This document shows positions 7,971 to 16,642 of a stretch of DNA of 64,000 nt, piece after piece. The DNA comes from Deltaproteobacteria bacterium (GTDB lineage: Bacteria; Myxococcota_A; UBA9160; UBA4427). A program made the translations under genes and the position numbers. Under the pieces are notes generated by a model, which saw only the letters and a list, made by a program, of their open reading frames with translations, was not told the DNA's origin and ran no database searches. The stretch lies in the NCBI GenBank assembly GCA_029261855.1, contig JAJDAN010000083.1, positions 62,001-126,000 of the forward strand, read 5' to 3'. Every line of letters starts with the position of its first letter. Within the stretch, counting starts at the first letter, position 1.

Positions 7971-9186
7971 TCTTCTGCAGTCGCGTCAGCAGCGCTTCTC
8001 CCATGGCGGCGGCGGGGGTCGAGCAGCCGCCCGGAGACGCCAGCTCGTCGAGGGCGAGACACAGTGCGCTCTCGCCGAGCATCTTCGACGTCGAGCCGTA
8101 GCCCGGGTCCCGATCGCCGGTCACGCGGCCACGCAGGTTCCGTGCGGGGTCGCTCGCATGCCTGCCGAAGAGCAGGATGTCGAAGTGACCGGACTCCCGG
8201 GTCTTGGCGTCCGGGCCCTCTCCCGGCTGGGGCAGCCGCTTGCCGATGAGCCGGCGCAGCGGACGGATCGCCATGGCACCCATGCCGGCGGCGGTCCCGG
8301 CGCTGACTCCGGCGGCCTTGGCCAGGCCCAGCGGCCCGGAGCCCATCAGCACGGCTTCGTCGTAGCGGAAGTCCCGACCGTAGAGGTGGTCGAGCAGGGC
8401 GTTCGAACGTCGCACCACCTTGGTGTTGATGCTCGCCATCACGAAGGGCGCGACCCACTGGCCGAAGTCGGGGTCGTGGCTCGGGCCGAGACGCTCTGCC
8501 GCGTCGGGTCCGCTTCGCTGGTCCTTGGGGTTGATGGCGTAGGGGGCGCTGACGATTCGTCGCACCTCGGGGTCGTGCTCCGCCTCTTCCATCATGTTCA
8601 ACATGCTGGCGATGGTCCCGCCGCTGGCGCCGCCGGCAAAGTCGTTGACGCGGTACTTCACGTGTGAGCAGGGGGCGCCGTTGCGGGCGATCGCCTCGCG
8701 CTGGAGGAAGAAGGTGCCGAGATCCGACGGGATACAGTCGAAGCCGCAGGTGAACACGATGCGCGCTCCGCTCGAGACGGCGTCGTCGTGGTGGCGGTCG
8801 ATCATGCGGCGGATCCACTGCACCTCGCCGGTGAGGTCGCAGTAGTGGGTTCCCGCCTTCACGCAGGCCGCGACGAGCTTCGATCCGTACTGGGCATACG
8901 GTCCGACCGTCGTGCACACCACCCGGGTGCGACCCGCGAGCGCCGCCATGCTGGCCTCGTCGTCGCTGTTGCCGAGCACCAGCGGGAGGGTGCCGGCATC
9001 GCGCCCGGTCTCGCGTTCGATGGTGTCGCGCACGGCTTCCAGCTTGGCGCGGTTGCGCCCGCCGAGGGCCCACCGGAAGGACTCTTCCGCGGATCTTCGC
9101 AACAGGTGCTCGGCGACGAGCCGACCAGTGAAACCCGTTGCGCCCCAGACGACCAGGTCGAACTCGCGCTCGGACTGTTGTTCCAT
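7942..9186 (-). CDS. saccharopine dehydrogenase-like / trans-acting enoyl reductase family oxidoreductase
   Basis: A 414-residue protein. The N-terminus has a Rossmann dinucleotide fold (VVWGATGFTGRLVAEHLL) followed by conserved segments VVCTTVGPYAQYGSKLVAAC, GTHYCDLTGEVQWIRRMID and CGFDCIPSDLGTF. These define the saccharopine-dehydrogenase-like family that includes mycobacterial trans-acting enoyl reductases for polyketide lipids and the eukaryotic SCCPDH proteins. It most likely reduces a lipid-type enoyl or oxo group with NAD(P)H. It leads the DUF3445 gene on the same strand with overlapping ends. Confidence 0.85.
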   Translation of the reverse strand: MEQQSEREFDLVVWGATGFTGRLVAEHLLRRSAEESFRWALGGRNRAKLEAVRDTIERETGRDAGTLPLVLGNSDDEASMAALAGRTRVVCTTVGPYAQYGSKLVAACVKAGTHYCDLTGEVQWIRRMIDRHHDDAVSSGARIVFTCGFDCIPSDLGTFFLQREAIARNGAPCSHVKYRVNDFAGGASGGTIASMLNMMEEAEHDPEVRRIVSAPYAINPKDQRSGPDAAERLGPSHDPDFGQWVAPFVMASINTKVVRRSNALLDHLYGRDFRYDEAVLMGSGPLGLAKAAGVSAGTAAGMGAMAIRPLRRLIGKRLPQPGEGPDAKTRESGHFDILLFGRHASDPARNLRGRVTGDRDPGYGSTSKMLGESALCLALDELASPGGCSTPAAAMGEALLTRLQKSAGLRFELE

Positions 9187-9275
9187 CGCGATGCCCTCGG
9201 GCCGAACCGCGCCGGCCGCACTGCATGCTCACCACACTCTCACCACCATCAGACCACACGATAGGCCAGCCTTGC

Positions 9276-9281
9276 TAGCGT
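9276..9281 (+). promoter_or_regulatory. candidate -10 box (TAGCGT) of a leaderless promoter
   Basis: TAGCGT lies 6 bases before the ATG at 9288, with no Shine-Dalgarno sequence between them. Confidence 0.4.
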
Positions 9282-9287
9282 CGGGCG

Positions 9288-10307
9288 ATGCGGCGCCACG
9301 AGTCTCTCGGCAGGCTCTTCCTCGTGTTCGGGTGTGTGGTGTTCGGGTGTGGGGCGCTCGGCTGTGCGTCGCTCGCGCCGGAGGGGCAGCGTGAGCGCTC
9401 GGTTTCCGAGTCCACCTTCGCGCGCGTGCTCCCCTACCTCGAAGACCTCGCACCCGGCGACAGCCTTCGGCTCTTCGAGCGCGCCCGGGTCGTGCAGGTC
9501 CGACGCTCGAGGCAGGGCGAACGCCCGGTGGTGCTGATTCCGGCCTGGATTCCCTCGCTCTCGGGTGGCGCGGGTGGCGGTCTGTCGATGCTCGGTCAGT
9601 TGATCGGCCGGCGTGGCGACGCCCTCTACGGAAGCCATGTCTTCGGCTTCATGTCCGGTGACCGCATCGTTCCGCGCTTCCAGGTCATGACGCGCGCAAC
9701 CCGCGTCGACGCCGAGACCTTCCGCGACCTGAGCCAGAAAAGGGTGCGGGACATCGGTCTGCTACCCCGGCGTTCGGGTGTCGTCTACTTCCGCGATCTC
9801 CACGTGGTGGCGACCCGCGCCCTCGACTTCGCAGTGCCCGCCGACCCGGAGCTCGAGGCGCCCGCCGACTCGAAGCTCGAGGCGCCGGCCGACTCGAAGC
9901 TCGAGGCGCCGCCGCTACCCGAGAGTGCACAGGCCTTCTATTCCGAGGTGTCTTACCGCGAGATCGCACCGGCTCTCGACGCCCTGCCGGAGGGAACCGA
10001 CCTGCTGTCGATGCTGTGGATCCTCGACGCCGCGTTCGTCAGTCACGACTACGGAGAGACCCACAGCCTCTTCGCCAAGGGGTTCCTGAATTACCGCGCG
10101 GTTCGCACGGTGACCGTCGAGGCGCCGTCCGGTCTGTTCAAGCTGCGGCCCTTCGGCTTCGTCGACGGGGATCAGGAGGTCGTGAAACGCATCCTGATCT
10201 TCGAGAACGATCGCCTGCAGCGGGTCGTTCGCCACGATGGCCGGAGCGATTGGCGCGGCTATCTGGTGGAAGCTCCAGACCAGGCTGCAGGCGAAGTCCT
10301 GGACTGA
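9288..10307 (+). CDS. lipoprotein of unknown function
   Basis: A 339-residue protein with a lipoprotein signal peptide ending in ...GALGC|AS. The export region is itself repetitive (VFGC-VVFGC, from a duplicated 13-base DNA unit). No family is recognised. A proline-rich linker around residues 185-208 consists of three near-identical 8-residue units of the type ADSKLEAP, followed by a globular C-terminal part. The gene converges on the CoA transferase gene with a 12-base gap. Probably outer-membrane or periplasmic. Confidence 0.65.
   Translation: MRRHESLGRLFLVFGCVVFGCGALGCASLAPEGQRERSVSESTFARVLPYLEDLAPGDSLRLFERARVVQVRRSRQGERPVVLIPAWIPSLSGGAGGGLSMLGQLIGRRGDALYGSHVFGFMSGDRIVPRFQVMTRATRVDAETFRDLSQKRVRDIGLLPRRSGVVYFRDLHVVATRALDFAVPADPELEAPADSKLEAPADSKLEAPPLPESAQAFYSEVSYREIAPALDALPEGTDLLSMLWILDAAFVSHDYGETHSLFAKGFLNYRAVRTVTVEAPSGLFKLRPFGFVDGDQEVVKRILIFENDRLQRVVRHDGRSDWRGYLVEAPDQAAGEVLD
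9324..9351 (+). repeat. direct repeat of 13 bases inside a signal-peptide region
   Basis: GTGTTCGGGTGTG occurs at 9324-9336 and 9339-9351 (period 15, five codons). It doubles a V-F-G-C block in the hydrophobic core of the lipoprotein signal peptide. Confidence 0.7.
9840..9911 (+). repeat. three 24-base tandem repeats coding for an ADSKLEAP linker
   Basis: Units 9840-9863, 9864-9887 and 9888-9911 encode ADPELEAP, ADSKLEAP and ADSKLEAP. The near-identity at DNA level points to recent duplication by slippage; copy number probably varies between strains. Confidence 0.8.
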
Positions 10308-10319
10308 GCCGCGCGCGGC

Positions 10320-11510
10320 TCATACCACGGTGGCGGACTCTCGCAGGCTGGCGATCCGGTCCCCGAGACCCAGCTCCCGGAGGATCTCGTCGCTGTGCTG
10401 CCCCAGGGTCGGCGCCGGGCCGCCGATGCGCGCCGGGGTGCCGTGGAAGCGCGGGGCCGGTCGCGTTTCGCGCAGACGTCCCGCGAGCGGGTGCTCGCTG
10501 ACGGCGAAGGTCTGGTTGGCGGTGATCTGCGGATCGTCGGGCAGCTCCTCGAGGGTTCGGACGATTCCCGACGGCACGTCCTCGTCGTTGAGGCGCTCGT
10601 CGGCGTCGGCCATGGGCATCTGGGCCGCGCGTTCCGAGAGCGCGACGAAGATCTCCGTCAGGGCGTCGCCGTTCTGCATTCGCTGGGGGAGAGTGGCGAA
10701 GCGCGGATCCTCGGCGATGTCGGGCAGGCCGAAGGCGCGACACATCCCCTGGAACTCGGAATCGGAGAGGGGTGTGAGGGTTCCCCAGCCGTCCGCGTAG
10801 CGGGTCAGCGCGTAGCGACTCCCGATCGTCGGCTGATGGGCGACACCGTCGCCGAGCAGGATGTGATCGGCTCCGGCGTCGGGCCACAGGAACGCGACGG
10901 CGGTGTCGAGCATCGCGAGCTCGATGTGTTGACCGCCGGCACCGCGATCGCGCGCGAACAACGCCGCGGTGACGGCCTGGGCCGCGGTGTACGAGGTCAG
11001 CTTGTCACACAAGAGCTGTCGAACGAGCCCGGGAGCGCCGCTCTGCGGGTCGTCCTGGCAGACGGAGATCCCCGAGTAGGCCTGGATGATGTTGTCGTAG
11101 ACGCGCTTCTGGGAATACGGTCCTGCCGCACCGAAACCGCTGATCGACAGGTAGATGATGTCCTCGCGACAGGCGCGCAACGCCTCGTAGCCGATACCCA
11201 TGCGGTCGACGACGCCGGGCCGGAAATTCTGGATCACCACGTCGGACTCCCGGGCGAGGGCGTGCACGATCTCGACGCCGGCGGGCTTCGACAGGTCGAT
11301 TCCGATGGCGCGCTTGCCGCGATTCGCGACGTGGAACAGCCCGCACATGCCCGCGCGCGAGCTGCCGACCCAGCGCAGCACATCGCCCATGCCCGGCGGC
11401 TCGACCTTGACGACGCTCGCACCCTGGTCGCCGAGCAAGGTCGCGCACAGCGGTCCGGACAGGACTGCGGACAGGTCGAGGATCTTCACGCCATCGAGGG
11501 GGCCGGCCAT
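10320..11510 (-). CDS. CaiB/BaiF family CoA transferase
   Basis: A 396-residue class III CoA transferase. It opens with MAGPLDGVKILDLSAVLSG, the usual start of the family, and has the CoA-binding segments VVKVEPPGMGD, FHVANRGKRAIGIDLSKPAG and VIQNFRPGVVDRMGIGYE. The catalytic aspartate region is HIELAMLD. These enzymes move CoA between carboxylic acids in carnitine, bile acid or oxalate metabolism and in many catabolic routes; the substrate is not evident. The ATG at 11510 was preferred because upstream codons are unlike the family and GGAG lies about 10 bases before it. Confidence 0.9.
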   Translation of the reverse strand: MAGPLDGVKILDLSAVLSGPLCATLLGDQGASVVKVEPPGMGDVLRWVGSSRAGMCGLFHVANRGKRAIGIDLSKPAGVEIVHALARESDVVIQNFRPGVVDRMGIGYEALRACREDIIYLSISGFGAAGPYSQKRVYDNIIQAYSGISVCQDDPQSGAPGLVRQLLCDKLTSYTAAQAVTAALFARDRGAGGQHIELAMLDTAVAFLWPDAGADHILLGDGVAHQPTIGSRYALTRYADGWGTLTPLSDSEFQGMCRAFGLPDIAEDPRFATLPQRMQNGDALTEIFVALSERAAQMPMADADERLNDEDVPSGIVRTLEELPDDPQITANQTFAVSEHPLAGRLRETRPAPRFHGTPARIGGPAPTLGQHSDEILRELGLGDRIASLRESATVV

Positions 11511-11561
11511 CTCGGTACTCCGTTGCTGGAATTCGCGGGCTGAGACCGACGGTAGCCGGGG

Positions 11562-11567
11562 TAAGGT
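11562..11567 (+). promoter_or_regulatory. candidate -10 box (TAAGGT)
   Basis: TAAGGT ends 7 bases before the ATG at 11575. Its AAGG could instead serve as a weak ribosome site, so the leaderless reading is less certain here than at other genes. Confidence 0.3.
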
Positions 11568-11574
11568 CTCGGTC

Positions 11575-12681
11575 ATGACTCCGAGTGCTCTCGTCGTTGG
11601 CGGCACCGGGCCCACGGGCCCCTACCTGGTGCGGGGACTGTGCCAGCGCGGCTACCGGGTCTCGATCCTGCATCGCGGCTCTCACGAGATCGACGAGATC
11701 CCGGCGGAGGTCGAGCACATCCACACCGATCCGTTCGATCGAGACGCCACGGAGACGGCGCTCGGGGACCGTCGTTTCGATCTGGCCATCGTCACCTACG
11801 GACGCCTGCGGGATCTCGCGGCGTTGCTGGCGCCGCGGGTGGGACGCCTTGTTTCGGTGGGCGGGGCCCCGGCGTACCGCGGCTTCATGGACCCGGGGCG
11901 CTTCGAGCCGGCAGGCATGCCCACCCCGACCCGCGAAGACGCGCCCCTCGTCCGCGAGGAGAGCGAATCGAAGAAGGGCTACTCGATCGTTCGCACGGAA
12001 GCACGTGTGTTCGAGCTGCGCCCGGATGCGACCCACTTCCGGTACCCGTACGTCTACGGTCCCCGGCAACCGATGCCGCGCGAATGGTGCATCGTGCGCC
12101 GCATGCGCGACGCGCGTCCCTTCATCGTCGTTCCCGACGGAGGGCTCACCCTTTGCAGCTTCGGGTACTCGGAGAACCTGGCCCACGCCGTCCTGCTCGC
12201 GGTCGACCGGCCCGAGGTGAGCGCCGGCCAGATCTACAATTGCGCCGACGAAGAGGTGCTCAGCTTGCGCCAGGTGATCGAGGTCCTGGCCAGGGCGCTC
12301 GACTGGAAGGGCGAGCTGGTATCGATGCCGTGGGAGCTGGCGTTGCCCGCCCGGCCCCTGGTCATGCAGCCGATGACGACCCATCGCCTGCTCGACGTCG
12401 GGAAGATCCGCAGCGAACTGGGCTACCGCGATGTGGTCCCGCCGGCGGAGGCCCTGGCGCGGACCGCGGCCTGGCTGCTCGCGAATCCACCGGAACCCGG
12501 AGGCCTCGAGGAAGTCGTGCTGCAGGACCCCTTCGACTACGAGGCGGAGGACCGGCTCGTGCGCCACTGGAAGGCTGCGCTCGCCGGTCTGCCCGAGCCT
12601 GGCTTCGCCGAAGAGCCCGGCTACACGCTGTCCTTCGAAGGGTCGACGCTCACGCGTCGGCGCGACCCGTCACGCCCTTGA
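11575..12681 (+). CDS. NAD-dependent epimerase/dehydratase-like protein
   Basis: A 368-residue protein of the extended SDR/atypical epimerase type. The N-terminus has a Rossmann motif VVGGTGPTGPYLVRGL. Further signs are the segment RYPYVYGPRQPMPREW, a cofactor-side phrase ENLAHAVLLAV and the typical GQIYNCADEEVLSLRQV late in the fold. The standard YxxxK reads as Y-S-I-V-R here (KKGYSIVRTEARV), so the catalytic lysine seems replaced by arginine and activity is uncertain. The ATG is preceded by a TAAGGT box. The last 32 bases overlap the end of the convergent sulfotransferase gene. Confidence 0.75.
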   Translation: MTPSALVVGGTGPTGPYLVRGLCQRGYRVSILHRGSHEIDEIPAEVEHIHTDPFDRDATETALGDRRFDLAIVTYGRLRDLAALLAPRVGRLVSVGGAPAYRGFMDPGRFEPAGMPTPTREDAPLVREESESKKGYSIVRTEARVFELRPDATHFRYPYVYGPRQPMPREWCIVRRMRDARPFIVVPDGGLTLCSFGYSENLAHAVLLAVDRPEVSAGQIYNCADEEVLSLRQVIEVLARALDWKGELVSMPWELALPARPLVMQPMTTHRLLDVGKIRSELGYRDVVPPAEALARTAAWLLANPPEPGGLEEVVLQDPFDYEAEDRLVRHWKAALAGLPEPGFAEEPGYTLSFEGSTLTRRRDPSRP

Positions 12682-13315
12682 TCATCGCGCGGAACTCGTC
12701 GCGCGAGTTGACGTGCGGGAACGCGTGCTCGGGTACGGGCGTGCCGAGGAATTTGCACAGCGGCTCCCAGCCGTCGCCGACCCGGTAGACGAGGAGCCGA
12801 TCCGCGGGAATCGTACGTTGCACTTCCTCGTTGTGCGCTTCGAAGACACCTGTCGCGAACGCACGGTCTTCGAAGCGACCCTCGAAGGTGCCCTGGAAGA
12901 TCAGGCTGTCTGCCATCTGCATGCGCTCGCGAACGGCCGGGTCCTCGGCCTCGCGAGCCCGTTGGATCACCTGGTAGATGGTCTCGAAGGCGCTCTCGTA
13001 CCACTTCTGCGGATCGCGGACGCTGAGCAAGACGGGTGCGTCGGGGAAGACCTGCGACAGCTCGCGCCAGAAGTGGCAGCCGGGCCAGTCGACGAGCGCG
13101 CGGTATCCGTCGACGAGGGACGCCCAGTCGTAGGCGTCGCCTCGCGCCTTGGCGTCGCCCGCTTGCTTCCAGCTCTTCTCGGACCCCGGGTTCTGCATGA
13201 CCTCCATCATGTGATGGCAGGGGTCGTAGCCGAGGGATTCGAGGGCGGACTTGAGGGAGAGGGTTCCGGTGCGACCGAAACCTGCACCGAGGAGCGCGAA
13301 CGAGGGCGTCGACAT
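12650..13315 (-). CDS. sulfotransferase family protein (Sulfotransfer_4 type)
   Basis: A 221-residue protein. The N-terminal PAPS-binding loop is FGRTGTLSLKSALE; this is followed by the segment YDPCHHM and by VLLSVRDPQKWYESAFETIY, a typical 3'-phosphate-binding block. The closing DGWEPLCKFLGTPVP is characteristic of the short bacterial/eukaryotic family often annotated as P-loop sulfotransferase. The acceptor is unknown. The ATG at 13315 was preferred over one six codons upstream because a TAAGCT box lies 8 bases in front of it. Tail-to-tail overlap with the epimerase-like gene is 32 bases. Confidence 0.85.
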   Translation of the reverse strand: MSTPSFALLGAGFGRTGTLSLKSALESLGYDPCHHMMEVMQNPGSEKSWKQAGDAKARGDAYDWASLVDGYRALVDWPGCHFWRELSQVFPDAPVLLSVRDPQKWYESAFETIYQVIQRAREAEDPAVRERMQMADSLIFQGTFEGRFEDRAFATGVFEAHNEEVQRTIPADRLLVYRVGDGWEPLCKFLGTPVPEHAFPHVNSRDEFRAMIKGVTGRADA

Positions 13316-13323
13316 AGCGTGGG

Positions 13324-13329
13324 AGCTTA
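13324..13329 (-). promoter_or_regulatory. candidate -10 box (TAAGCT) of a leaderless promoter
   Basis: On the minus strand TAAGCT ends 8 bases before the ATG at 13315; no Shine-Dalgarno sequence is present. Confidence 0.35.
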
Positions 13330-13365
13330 TCACGAGGCGAGGTGCCGGGGCGCCGGGACTGAGCG

Positions 13366-14388
13366 ATGGTCTGGGGACCGGGGGGATCCCTGTTCATGCA
13401 GTTCACGAACCCGCCCAGGCCACTGCCGACTGCCCTGTACGAAGAGGCGACGCGCGTCTACGTGGAGCGCGTGTGCCCGCGCGCCCGGGCGATCTATCGC
13501 GTCGGGGACTTCCGACATCCGGGTCTATCGGACATCGACTTGCTCGTGGTCCCGACGGGCGCTCGCTTCGACAACAATCCGTGGTTCAGCGTCCGCTTGC
13601 GGCTGCCTCGTGCGATGCAGGCACCGTTCCGGTCGGACCCGGGCATCGTCCCGGCCGACGCGGTCGATGTGCTGCGCTTCACCACCCACCGCGCGCGCAT
13701 CCTTCTCTTCGGGGAAGACCTGGCTGTCGACGTCGAGTGCGTCGACTCACCCGAGCAGCTCTGGTCGATGCTCTTCGAGCGATTGTGCCAGTTCGATCGG
13801 GTGGCTCGGGATGCACGCCGCCGCGGCACCACCGACCTGTCGAAGCTCGTCGCCAAGGCCCGGTCCGTCGCCTATTCCCTCGCCGACATCGACCGATTGA
13901 CCGGAAGCGATCGCTCGGCGTCGTACTGTGCGGACGTCGAGGAGCTGCGCTCCCACTTCTTCGACTTCAAGCTGCAGGAGGCCGGTGCCCGGGCCTGGCA
14001 GTTGTTCGATCGCGGGCTTGCCAGCCTCGAAGACGCGCTCGTTCGGGTCCTGCCGCTCGCTCCCGACCAGCGACCCGCGGACTTCGCGCGCAGCTTCTTG
14101 CTGGGTGCGGCGACGCTCCCTGGGCTTTGCGCGGAGCACCTGGCCGAGCGCCGGGCCGCCGTGCTGCGCGCCCAGCAAGCGTCCAGGGCATTGGGGTTCC
14201 GCAAGGGAGACGTCTTCACGCGAACGCCCTACGCCGAACGCATCGCCGCGCTCAACCGTCGCCACCGGGTGCGCCTGCCCCTGCGCGCGGTCGCGGAGGT
14301 CGCCTACGGCTTGCGCGCCCTGACCCGAGACCTGGGCGGTGCGCCCTCCGGGCCGTCTTCCGCGGAGGGGTCGAGGTCGCTGGAGTAG
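13366..14388 (+). CDS. nucleotidyltransferase-fold-like protein of unknown function
   Basis: A 340-residue protein without a clear family. Residues 46-63 (RVGDFRHPGLSDIDLLVV) resemble the start of a polymerase-beta-type nucleotidyltransferase fold, where a glycine is followed by a D-x-D pair (D56, D58). A third acidic position may lie in LFGEDLAVDVECVD. The rest is mainly helical. An alternative ATG at 13396 would drop the first ten residues. Its last 85 bases overlap the end of the convergent sulfatase-fold gene, a large overlap but both tails keep normal codon character. Confidence 0.55.
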   Translation: MVWGPGGSLFMQFTNPPRPLPTALYEEATRVYVERVCPRARAIYRVGDFRHPGLSDIDLLVVPTGARFDNNPWFSVRLRLPRAMQAPFRSDPGIVPADAVDVLRFTTHRARILLFGEDLAVDVECVDSPEQLWSMLFERLCQFDRVARDARRRGTTDLSKLVAKARSVAYSLADIDRLTGSDRSASYCADVEELRSHFFDFKLQEAGARAWQLFDRGLASLEDALVRVLPLAPDQRPADFARSFLLGAATLPGLCAEHLAERRAAVLRAQQASRALGFRKGDVFTRTPYAERIAALNRRHRVRLPLRAVAEVAYGLRALTRDLGGAPSGPSSAEGSRSLE

Positions 14389-15821
14389 CCCAGGGCTTCC
14401 AGCGCCTGGCGCGTGTTCGTGTCGATGACGTAGTGGCTGCGGGGGTAGGCGTCTTCGCCGAACCCGTCGTACAGGGCCTCGAGCCGCGCGAGCATCCGCC
14501 GCGCGCGCTCGGGCTCGTCGGCTGCGCGGTCGATGCGCTCGTCGGGATCGCGGCGTACGTCGTAGAGACGGAGTCGTGGCTGGTCGTTCTCGTAGTTCCG
14601 GTCGATCAACATCAGCTCCCAGCCGTCCTCGCGGAGCAGGCGTCCGTCGCAGCGCTCGGGGCTGATGGTCTGGGCGAGGATCGGGCGCGGCGGTCCGCTG
14701 CTGCTCGCGCCTTCGAGCAGGGGGCGCAGTGAGCGACCGTCGACGGGTCGCGGGTCCGAGGCGGGCGACAGCGCCAGCAGATCCGCGAAGGTCGGCAGCA
14801 GGTCGACGAGGGACACGTCCTCCTCGATGCGCCTCGCGCTGCGCTGTCCCGGAAGCTTGACGAGCAGCGGCACCCGCAGGACCTCGCGGTGCAGCGTGTA
14901 GCCGTGGGCGAATCCGCCGCGGTCGAACAGCTCTTCACCGTGATCGGCGGTCAGGACCACGAGCGCGTCATCGTAGAGGCCGGCGGCGTCGAGGCCGTGC
15001 AGGAAGCGGGCGAGCTCGTCGGCGGTGTGCCGCACCGCCGTGTCGTACTGCTCGTCGAGGCTGCGGGTGACTTCCGGCGTGACGTCTTCGCGCAGCGCCA
15101 GCCGCCCCTCGCGCAGGATGCCCTGCATGAGTGCACCGCGGAACTCGAAGCCCGGGGAGGGCGCGCGACCGAGCAGGGCGTCCTGCCGCGCGTCGGGTAC
15201 CCGGTACGGGCCGTGGACGTTCATCGGCTGGAGATAGACGAAGAAGGGCGGCGCGGCGGAGCTGCGAACCCAGTCGAGTGCCTCGTCGATCATCTCGCTG
15301 AGATCCGGATAGTCGGCCGTTGCACCGGTGACGTCGCGAAAGTGATGGAAGCCCTGGTCGAAACCGGCTTCGCGCGACACGTGGGGGTTGTAGGAGAAGC
15401 CGGCGGTGTGCCAACCGTCGCGGGCAAGCACTTCGGGCAGCACCTCGAAGTCGCTCGCCAGCGCGGATCCCGTCGCGTCCACCCGGTGTCGCGGCGGGAG
15501 CATGCCGGTGAAGATCGACGCCACGCTCGGCACCGTCCAGGGAGCGGGAGAGAAGGCCGCGTTGAACACGCTGGCGCGTTTGGCCAGGACGTCGAGCGCG
15601 TCGCTGGTCGGCAGCGGGTAGCCCATCTGTGACAGGCGGTCGGCGCGCAGGGTGTCCACGACGATCAGGACGACGTTCGGACCCTCGGCGCGTGGCTCGC
15701 TCGGCGCAGTGGATGCCGTCTGCCGGGAAGTCCCGTCGTCACAAGACCCGGTCAGGACGGCCAGGCTCAGCGCCGCGACGAGCCCCAGCGATGCCGCGAG
15801 TTTGCCGCGCGCTTCAGTCAC
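14304..15821 (-). CDS. sulfatase-fold (alkaline phosphatase superfamily) lipoprotein lacking the formylglycine motif
   Basis: A 505-residue protein with a lipoprotein signal (LTGSC27). The core has metal ligands NVVLIVVDTLRADRL (D56), LTADHGEELFDRGGFAHG and the sulfatase C-terminal domain. Where sulfatases carry C/S-x-P-x-R, this protein has T96-V-P-S-V100, so both the formylglycine residue and the motif arginine are missing. Thr in this place is the nucleophile in LTA-synthase/phosphoethanolamine-transferase relatives. It may therefore be a phosphodiesterase or phosphotransferase rather than a sulfatase. Exposed in the periplasm or outer membrane. The gene start overlaps the next minus-strand gene by 8 bases. 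Confidence 0.8.
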   Translation of the reverse strand: MTEARGKLAASLGLVAALSLAVLTGSCDDGTSRQTASTAPSEPRAEGPNVVLIVVDTLRADRLSQMGYPLPTSDALDVLAKRASVFNAAFSPAPWTVPSVASIFTGMLPPRHRVDATGSALASDFEVLPEVLARDGWHTAGFSYNPHVSREAGFDQGFHHFRDVTGATADYPDLSEMIDEALDWVRSSAAPPFFVYLQPMNVHGPYRVPDARQDALLGRAPSPGFEFRGALMQGILREGRLALREDVTPEVTRSLDEQYDTAVRHTADELARFLHGLDAAGLYDDALVVLTADHGEELFDRGGFAHGYTLHREVLRVPLLVKLPGQRSARRIEEDVSLVDLLPTFADLLALSPASDPRPVDGRSLRPLLEGASSSGPPRPILAQTISPERCDGRLLREDGWELMLIDRNYENDQPRLRLYDVRRDPDERIDRAADEPERARRMLARLEALYDGFGEDAYPRSHYVIDTNTRQALEALGYSSDLDPSAEDGPEGAPPRSRVRARKP

Positions 15822-16578
15822 GCGGGCCTGCGAACAGCGTGCCGGCGGCGACGAACTGGTACAGGGCGACCACCACCAGGCCGACGGTCAGCAGCGTGCT
15901 GAAGCGAAGAGCGGCCTGGGCGGTGGCGTCCCGGGGCCAGCCGAAGCGCTCACGCAGCCGCGGCTGGGTGAGCACCAGGATCACGACTGCGCCGACGGCG
16001 GCGGGCCAGGCCCATTTCGCCTTGAGGCCGCCCGGCAGGACCAGGATCGAGAGCAGGGTCACCACGTAGTAGTACGACGCCATCATGTAGCGGATGTGCC
16101 GGTCGAGTCGGACCTTCGCGGACAGCACGCCCCCTTTCATCTCCTGCCAGTCCATCCAGGCGAAGATCAGGCCGACGACGCCGAACACGAACATCGGCCA
16201 GCGCTTCACGCCCAGGGGCATCATGGCAACGCTCAGGATCACGAGGCCGAGCCAGGCCACGCGGTCGAGACGCGTGACGACGCCGCCATCGCTCCGCTTG
16301 AGCGGTACCGCGCGCCATGCGAGCAAGAGCAGCGAGTAGCCGAACAGGTTGAAGCTGAAGTTCCGGAGGAACTTGTACCCGAGCAGGTCGTGGAGGGTGA
16401 ACGTGAACCAGGTGCCGGACAGGTACATCAACGTCATGCAGACGATGTAGACGAGCCCCAGGCGCCGGTGCGCGCGGCCGCCGACGGTCACCCACAGCGC
16501 TGCCGGGCCGATGATCCCAACCGTCGCGAAGCCCAGCATCTTGTGGGCCACCAGGACCCAGTCGGCGATCTGTTCCAA
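15814..16578 (-). CDS. multi-pass membrane protein (DUF2306-like)
   Basis: A 254-residue integral membrane protein with about seven helices. The N-terminal part (VLVAHKMLGFATVGIIGPAA, then RAHRRLGLVYIVCMT) resembles DUF2306-type proteins: an early histidine in the first helix and an H-R-x-x-G motif after the second. The start is probably TTG at 16578, with GAGG a few bases before it; no ATG is available nearby. It overlaps the start of the sulfatase-fold gene by 8 bases, so the two are co-transcribed. Function unknown. Confidence 0.65.
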   Translation of the reverse strand: MEQIADWVLVAHKMLGFATVGIIGPAALWVTVGGRAHRRLGLVYIVCMTLMYLSGTWFTFTLHDLLGYKFLRNFSFNLFGYSLLLLAWRAVPLKRSDGGVVTRLDRVAWLGLVILSVAMMPLGVKRWPMFVFGVVGLIFAWMDWQEMKGGVLSAKVRLDRHIRYMMASYYYVVTLLSILVLPGGLKAKWAWPAAVGAVVILVLTQPRLRERFGWPRDATAQAALRFSTLLTVGLVVVALYQFVAAGTLFAGPRD

Positions 16579-16642
16579 AGCGACCTCGCCGCTGCGAACG
16601 GATCGCGATGGTAGAGGTCACGCCGGCCAGCGGCCAGCGGCG

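Noticed and set aside
5382-8249. A 955-codon open frame on the plus strand
   Set aside because: It crosses the genes for PpiC, AI-2E permease, DUF3445 and others on both strands; its composition is Arg/Gly/Ala-rich and shows no motif. Long antisense frames are expected at this GC content.
14304-14388. The 85-base tail-to-tail overlap as a sign of a wrong gene end
   Set aside because: Both frames stay open to their stops with normal amino-acid use; the tails are low-complexity and poorly conserved in both families, so a true overlap is acceptable.
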